A stretch of 64,000 nucleotides of DNA, from contig NZ_ARWB01000001.1 in the NCBI RefSeq assembly GCF_000384475.1, positions 351,305-415,304 of the forward strand, written 5' to 3'. The position numbers were made by a program, and so were the translations under genes. This document shows, one piece after another, positions 60,041 to 64,000 of this stretch. Source of the stretch: Methylopila sp. M107 (GTDB lineage Bacteria; Pseudomonadota; Alphaproteobacteria; Rhizobiales; Methylopilaceae). Numbering within the stretch: the first letter of the stretch is position 1; each line of letters starts with the position of its first letter. The notes under the pieces are model-generated. The model did no database searches. It saw only the letters and a program-made list of their open reading frames with translations, and was not told the DNA's origin.

Positions 60041-60156
60041 TTGTCCCGGCCTTGAGCCGGGACCCAGACGTGCGGGGAATGCCGAAAGCAGCGCGAACCG
60101 TTCCGATCAATTCGGAAGCCGAACCGGCTCGGGGTCCCGGCTCAAGGCCGGGACAA
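60041..60156. repeat. Palindromic repeat between the two metH parts
   Basis: TTGTCCCGGCCTTGAGCCGG (60041-60060, arm to 60064) and its exact reverse complement ending at 60156 make 24-base perfect arms around a centre of about 68 bases. It fills most of the 175-base gap between the two genes. Confidence 0.85.
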
Positions 60157-60172
60157 GAGGTTCGCGCTGCCT

Positions 60173-61228
60173 TCACGCCACAAGCTCGAACGGCTCGAGG
60201 CCCGAGAGACGCATGCGCGGCGCGATCTCGGGCACTTTCCGCGGCGCCTTGCCCTTCACGGCCTCGGCGATCGCGGCGATGTGGTCCGGCGTCGTGCCGC
60301 AGCAGCCGCCGACGATGTTGACAAGGCCGCTCGATGCGAACTCGCCGACGAGCTCGCCCATCGCTTCCGGGCTCTCGTCATAGAGCCCGAATTCGTTCGG
60401 CAGGCCCGCATTCGGATAGGCGCAGATCAGCGTATCGGCGACGCGCGACAGTTCTGCGATATGGGCGCGCATTTCCTTGGCGCCGAGCGCGCAGTTGAGG
60501 CCGAACGAGATCGGCCGCGCATGGTTCAGCGCGTTCCAGAATGCGCTCGGGGTCTGGCCCGAGAGCGTGCGGCCGGAAAGGTCCGTGATGGTGCCCGAGA
60601 TCATCACCGGCACGCGGATCTTGCGCTCCGCGAACAGTTTTTCGATCGCGAAGATCGCGGCCTTGGCGTTCAGCGTGTCGAAGATGGTCTCGACCAGCAG
60701 CATGTCGGCGCCGCCGTCGAGCAGCCCGCGCGCGGCCTCGTTGTAGGCCTCGGCCAGCTGGTCGAAGGTGACCGCGCGAAAACCCGGATTGTTGACGTCC
60801 GGCGAGATCGAGGCGGTGCGGTTGGTGGGCCCAAGCGTGCCCGCGACGAAGCGAGGGCGGCCGTCCTCCTTGGCGGCGATGTCGCCCGCCTGCCGGGCGA
60901 GCTTGGCGCCCTCGAAGTTCAGCTCGTATGCGAGCGCCTCCATGCCGTAGTCGGCCTGCGCGATTGTGGTCGACGAGAAGGTGTTGGTCTCGACGATGTC
61001 GGCGCCGGCCTTGAAGTATTGCAGGTGGATGTCGCGGATCTTGTCGGGCTGGGTGAGGATCAGAAGGTCGTTGTTGCCCTTCAGGTCATGGCTCCAGTCC
61101 TTGAAGCGCTCCGCGCGAAAATCCTCCTCGGAGAACTTTTCGCGCTGGATCATCGTGCCCATCGCGCCGTCGAGGACGAGGATGCGCGTCGCGGCGAGGT
61201 CGCGGATGGTCTTTTCGGTGTCGGTCAT
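60173..61228 (-). CDS. metH: Methionine synthase N-terminal part: homocysteine S-methyltransferase domain
   Basis: A 351-residue protein equal to the first module of MetH. It starts [20 protein letters not shown], then [12 protein letters not shown]. The zinc ligands for homocysteine are the Cys in [13 protein letters not shown] and the Cys pair in [14 protein letters not shown]. It ends [13 protein letters not shown], exactly where the inter-domain linker begins in single-chain MetH. GGAGG lies before the ATG at 61228; an upstream start at 61252 adds eight residues. It lies 46 bases after metF and before the repeat. Confidence 0.95.
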   Translation of the reverse strand: MTDTEKTIRDLAATRILVLDGAMGTMIQREKFSEEDFRAERFKDWSHDLKGNNDLLILTQPDKIRDIHLQYFKAGADIVETNTFSSTTIAQADYGMEALAYELNFEGAKLARQAGDIAAKEDGRPRFVAGTLGPTNRTASISPDVNNPGFRAVTFDQLAEAYNEAARGLLDGGADMLLVETIFDTLNAKAAIFAIEKLFAERKIRVPVMISGTITDLSGRTLSGQTPSAFWNALNHARPISFGLNCALGAKEMRAHIAELSRVADTLICAYPNAGLPNEFGLYDESPEAMGELVGEFASSGLVNIVGGCCGTTPDHIAAIAEAVKGKAPRKVPEIAPRMRLSGLEPFELVA

Positions 61229-61274
61229 GTCGATCCTCCGGGAGCAGGCCACGTCGTGGTTCGAGCGCCGATAT

Positions 61275-62189
61275 TCAAGCCGCGGCCGCCTTCTTGACCG
61301 CCACCGGCGTCGGCCTGAGCCCCAGCAGGTAGCAGACGGCGTAGACGAGGTCGGCCTTGTTCATGGTGTAGAAGTGGAAGTCGTAGACGCCGTGGTCGAC
61401 GAGATCGAGCACCTGCTCGGCCGCCACCGCCGCCGCGATCAGCTGGCGGGTCTCGGGGTCGTTCTCGAGCTCCTCGAAGCGCGACGCGAACCATGACGGC
61501 ACGCTCGCGCCGGCGCGCTGGGCGAAGCTCGCGGTCTGCCGGAAGTTCGAGACCGCGACGATGCCCGGCACGATCGGGATGTGGATGCCGCGCTTCCTCG
61601 CCTCGTCGCGATAGCGGAGGTAGTGGCCGTTGTCGAAGAAGAACTGGGTGATGGCCCGGTTCGCGCCGGCGTCGACCTTCTCCTTCAGCACGTCGAAGTC
61701 GGCCTCGACGCTCGGGCTCTCGGGGTGCGTTTCCGGATAGGCCGAGACCGAAAGTTCGATTTCAGGCGCGCGCCTGCGGATGCCGGAGATGAGGTCGGCG
61801 GTCGACTTGTAGCCGTCCGGATGCGCCTCGAACTTGGTGCCGACGCCGCCCGCCGGATCGCCGCGCAGCGCCACGATGTGCTTGACGCCGATCTCGCGAT
61901 AGCTGTCGACGACGGCGTCGACCTCGTCCTTCGTGGCGGAGACGCAGGTCAGGTGCGCGGCCGGCGGCACGTCGGTCTCGGTGAGCAGGCGCTTGACGGT
62001 CGCATGGGTGCGCTCGCGGGTCGTTCCGCCGGCCCCGTAGGTCACCGACATGAAGTTCGGGCCGAGCGGCGCGAGGCGCTCGACGGAACGCCAGAGCGAT
62101 GCCTCCATCTCGGGCGTCTTCGGCGGGAAGAACTCGAAGGAGACGCGGATCGGACGCCGCGGGGCGCGTGACAGGCGTTGGTTGGGCAT
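61275..62189 (-). CDS. metF: Methylenetetrahydrofolate reductase MetF
   Basis: A 304-residue FAD enzyme that makes 5-methyl-THF, the methyl donor of MetH. It has the barrel start [14 protein letters not shown] with the catalytic Glu, the FAD-binding [14 protein letters not shown], and [20 protein letters not shown] with the family C-terminus [18 protein letters not shown]. The ATG overlaps the stop of the ArsR-methyltransferase gene by one base (TGATG), so the two are coupled. The order ArsR-metF-metH is typical for alphaproteobacteria. Confidence 0.97.
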   Translation of the reverse strand: MPNQRLSRAPRRPIRVSFEFFPPKTPEMEASLWRSVERLAPLGPNFMSVTYGAGGTTRERTHATVKRLLTETDVPPAAHLTCVSATKDEVDAVVDSYREIGVKHIVALRGDPAGGVGTKFEAHPDGYKSTADLISGIRRRAPEIELSVSAYPETHPESPSVEADFDVLKEKVDAGANRAITQFFFDNGHYLRYRDEARKRGIHIPIVPGIVAVSNFRQTASFAQRAGASVPSWFASRFEELENDPETRQLIAAAVAAEQVLDLVDHGVYDFHFYTMNKADLVYAVCYLLGLRPTPVAVKKAAAA

Positions 62190-63211
62190 CAGGCGACCTC
62201 GAGGTTCGAGGAGGGGAGGGGATCGCTGACGATGCGCGGGTCGCGCGCGAGCCAGAGCGACACGGTGAGTTTTTCCGGATCGCCGCCCGGGGGCGGCAGG
62301 TCGCGGCGCAACAGATGTTCGAGGCCGGCGGCCGCCAGCCAGCTCTCGATCGTCTCCGGCGCGAAGCCGAGGCGGCGATGGGCGTGGTCCTCGCGCAAGC
62401 TTTCGATCTCGTGCGGGGCGAAATCGACGATCAGCAGCCGGCCGCCCGGCCGGAGCGCGCGCGCCGCCTCGCGCACGGCGCGCGCGCCGTCGTCGAGGAA
62501 GTGCAGGACCTGATGGACGATGACGAGATCGAAGGCGTCGGCCGGGACCGGCGGCGCGAAGATGTCGCCGTGCCGGATCTGGGCGTTCTGGACGCGCGCC
62601 TCGGCGAGATTGGCGCGGGCGAGCGCCAGCATGTCGCGGTTGGAGTCGACGCCGACCGCGCGTCCGACGCGGGGGCTGAGCAGTTCCAGCATCCGTCCGG
62701 TGCCGGTTCCGAGGTCGAGCGCCGCGCCGATCGGGGCGTCGCCGAGCGCTTCCAGAATCGCGCGCTCCAGCGCCGGCGCCGCCGCCTGAAGGCCGCGCAG
62801 TTCGTCCCAGCGCTCGGCGTTCGCCGAGAAGTATTCGGCCGCCGCCTTCTGGTGCGTGGCGCGGACCGCGACGAGCCGTTCGCGATCGCGCGCGAGAGTC
62901 GGGTCGCCGTCGTCGAGGCGTTCGAGCGCCGCGCGCACCAGCGCCGCCCCGACCGAATGTTCGGACAGGCCGAAGAAGGCCCATGCGCCCTCCCGGCGGC
63001 GCTCGATCAGGTCGGCCTCCACCAGCAGCTTCAGGTGCCTGGATATGCGCGGCTGACTCTGGCCGACGATGTCGGTGATGTCGGAGACGGTGAGCTCGCC
63101 CTGGGCGAGAAGCGCGAGCAGCCGAAGCCGAGTCGGCTCGCCGGCCGCCCTCAGCGCGGACAGCGCGGGCTCAAAGGCGATCGGCTCCGAGATCGGCGTC
63201 GAAAAAGACAT
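62189..63211 (-). CDS. ArsR-family regulator fused to a SAM-dependent methyltransferase
   Basis: A 340-residue protein. The N-terminal winged helix (about 12-95) reads AFEPALSALRAAGEPTRLRLLALL, then the recognition helix QSQPRISRHLKLLVEADLIE. The C-terminal class I methyltransferase-like domain (about 150-310) has the SAM motif ALDLGTGTGRMLELL. Such fusions stand before metF/metH in many alphaproteobacteria and are thought to sense SAM or SAH, like the SahR regulators. The ATG at 63211 lies inside a perfect palindrome, which suggests self-repression. The frame is open upstream to 63670, but that part runs through the MOSC gene's DNA and lacks a fold. Confidence 0.92.
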   Translation of the reverse strand: MSFSTPISEPIAFEPALSALRAAGEPTRLRLLALLAQGELTVSDITDIVGQSQPRISRHLKLLVEADLIERRREGAWAFFGLSEHSVGAALVRAALERLDDGDPTLARDRERLVAVRATHQKAAAEYFSANAERWDELRGLQAAAPALERAILEALGDAPIGAALDLGTGTGRMLELLSPRVGRAVGVDSNRDMLALARANLAEARVQNAQIRHGDIFAPPVPADAFDLVIVHQVLHFLDDGARAVREAARALRPGGRLLIVDFAPHEIESLREDHAHRRLGFAPETIESWLAAAGLEHLLRRDLPPPGGDPEKLTVSLWLARDPRIVSDPLPSSNLEVA

Positions 63212-63225
63212 AAAGATGTCTTTAT
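63210..63225 (-). promoter_or_regulatory. ArsR-type operator overlapping the start codon
   Basis: ATAAAGA, two bases, TCTTTAT: a perfect inverted repeat. The TATAAA at 63226-63221 (minus strand) could serve as -10, with the ATG nine bases beyond, so the mRNA may be leaderless. TTGCCA 15 bases before it is a possible -35. Confidence 0.7.
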
Positions 63226-63267
63226 ATCCATCCTCATCGAATGGCAACGGCCTTCCGCGAAGGGATT

Positions 63268-63864
63268 TCAGTAGATCCACTGTTCCGGCAGCCGCAGGCT
63301 GACGTCGGATCCTGCTTTCGCCTCGCCGGGATGCTCGACGCTCGCCACCAGCCCGCGAAGACGCCGTGCGATCTTGGGAAAGGTGATCTCGTCGCCGGGC
63401 CTGCCGGTCTCGCGCGCGATCAGCCGTCCAGTGTGGCGGCACGGCGCGTTCTGCGCCTCGACCAGCACCACGGCCCCGGACGGCAGGAAGATCTGCGTTC
63501 CTCTCGGCAGGAAGGACAGTCGGGGCGCGCCCTCCAGCACCAGGTTCGCGCCCATCCAGCCGGGTTCGATCGGGGGCAATCCGAGCGCGTAGCCGATCTC
63601 CCAGAGCTCTTCCGCCGAGACGATCGACAACTGTCGGCCGGACTTGATCTCGGCGCCGTTGCGGTACCAAGGCTCTCGCGCGCCGGCTGGACGCGTAAAT
63701 CCGGCGTGCCGGTCGCCGGCGAGGCCTTCGAAGGTGAGGTCGATCGCTTCGACGGGCGTGGTTTCGAAACCGTCAGGATCCGTCGTGATCAGCGTCGCGA
63801 CCAGCTTCGCGGTTAGGCGCCGGCCCGGATGGATGACGATCTGGTCGAGCAGGTCGCGCGTCAT
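63268..63864 (-). CDS. MOSC-domain protein
   Basis: A 198-residue protein with a MOSC (molybdenum cofactor sulphurase C-terminal) domain. It includes TFEGLAGDRHAGFTRPAG, REPWYRNGAEIKSGRQLSI and the conserved Cys in VEAQNAPCRHTGRL. MOSC proteins bind molybdenum cofactor or transfer sulphur, and some detoxify N-hydroxylated bases; this one stands alone. It is upstream of the ArsR-methyltransferase gene, separated by 56 bases, and probably has its own promoter. Confidence 0.92.
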   Translation of the reverse strand: MTRDLLDQIVIHPGRRLTAKLVATLITTDPDGFETTPVEAIDLTFEGLAGDRHAGFTRPAGAREPWYRNGAEIKSGRQLSIVSAEELWEIGYALGLPPIEPGWMGANLVLEGAPRLSFLPRGTQIFLPSGAVVLVEAQNAPCRHTGRLIARETGRPGDEITFPKIARRLRGLVASVEHPGEAKAGSDVSLRLPEQWIY

Positions 63865-63887
63865 GGGCGATGCGCCTCCGCGGCGGA

Positions 63888-64000
63888 CTACTTGCGGTTC
63901 GCGACCAGGAACAGGCGCGGAAACCGGAGCAGCGCCTTGCCGGTCGCCCGCTCGGGGTAGAGCGCCCTGATGCGGTCGGTGTAGAGCGCGAGGTAGCGCT
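63888..64000 (-). CDS. C-terminal end of a truncated gene, unidentified
   Basis: The last 37 codons of an ORF that runs off the window, ending RYLALYTDRIRALYPERATG, then a short tail RFPRLFLVANRK. The aromatic/basic mix suggests a methyltransferase C-terminus but this cannot be decided from so little. The stop at 63888 lies 23 bases before the MOSC gene's ATG. Confidence 0.5.
   Translation of the reverse strand, partial: RYLALYTDRIRALYPERATGKALLRFPRLFLVANRK

Noticed and set aside
63212-63670. N-terminal extension of the ArsR-methyltransferase gene
   Set aside because: The open frame overlaps the MOSC gene antisense; the winged helix begins right after the ATG at 63211.

Overview
The window is 64 kb of high-G+C chromosomal DNA, densely packed with genes. 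Protein content points to an alphaproteobacterium of the order Hyphomicrobiales (Rhizobiales), but I cannot place the genus. The evidence is a 254-residue PurC that starts [13 protein letters not shown], separate purS/purQ/purL genes, dnaG followed by rpoD, an ArsR-methyltransferase/metF/split-metH block, and promoters of the GGAAC-N16/17-CGTT (EcfG) type. No rRNA, tRNA, CRISPR array, phage or complete insertion sequence was seen. Most genes look like ordinary housekeeping or stress genes.

Layout. 0.2-10.5 kb is a glycogen/trehalose island: glgE, a treS-maltokinase fusion and glgB form a minus-strand operon with ATGA overlaps, and a DUF2934 gene and glgX run the other way. 10.5-12.5 kb holds two overlapping unknown genes and two tandem copies of a palindromic repeat of about 208 bp. 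12.5-21.5 kb carries purC, purS, purQ, purL, bolA and a monothiol glutaredoxin, interrupted by small secreted proteins, an HExxH protein and a Uma2-type protein. 21.6-27 kb has a macro-domain protein, a Tat-exported phosphoesterase, rpsD, a tandem DUF1428 protein, a glutathione transferase and an EF-hand protein. 27-32 kb is dnaG, rpoD, a Uma2 gene and a decayed Uma2 copy. 32-39 kb is mixed: YceI, a soluble chemoreceptor, SIMPL, a DUF892 ferritin-like protein, ArfB and several secreted unknowns. 39-43 kb is an MmeI-like (type IIL) restriction-modification gene split by one in-frame TAG. 43.9-46.8 kb is a long uvrB whose N-terminal extension contains genomic repeats read as protein. 48.5-57.2 kb is a MocR-type regulator facing a complete eight-gene Nit1C (nitrilase, nitrogen-starvation) cluster behind a good sigma-54 promoter. 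57.3-63.2 kb is the methionine block: ArsR-methyltransferase, metF, metH N-terminal half, metH C-terminal half. It ends with a MOSC-domain gene and a truncated ORF.

How parts fit. TreS, maltokinase, GlgE and GlgB together form the known trehalose-to-alpha-glucan (GlgE) pathway, and GlgX debranches the product. EcfG-like promoters in front of glgX, the DUF2934 gene, the DUF892 gene and a small secreted protein suggest a shared general stress response. The Nit1C cluster looks nitrogen-controlled through sigma-54. The methionine block looks autoregulated through a perfect ArsR-type palindrome. A recurrent theme is palindromic repeats placed inside or between functional genes (uvrB, metH, Nit1C, the lprI-like gene, the macro-domain gene). 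The strongest leads are the Nit1C promoter architecture, the amber-split MmeI-like gene, the coding repeats in uvrB and the four-site EcfG pattern.
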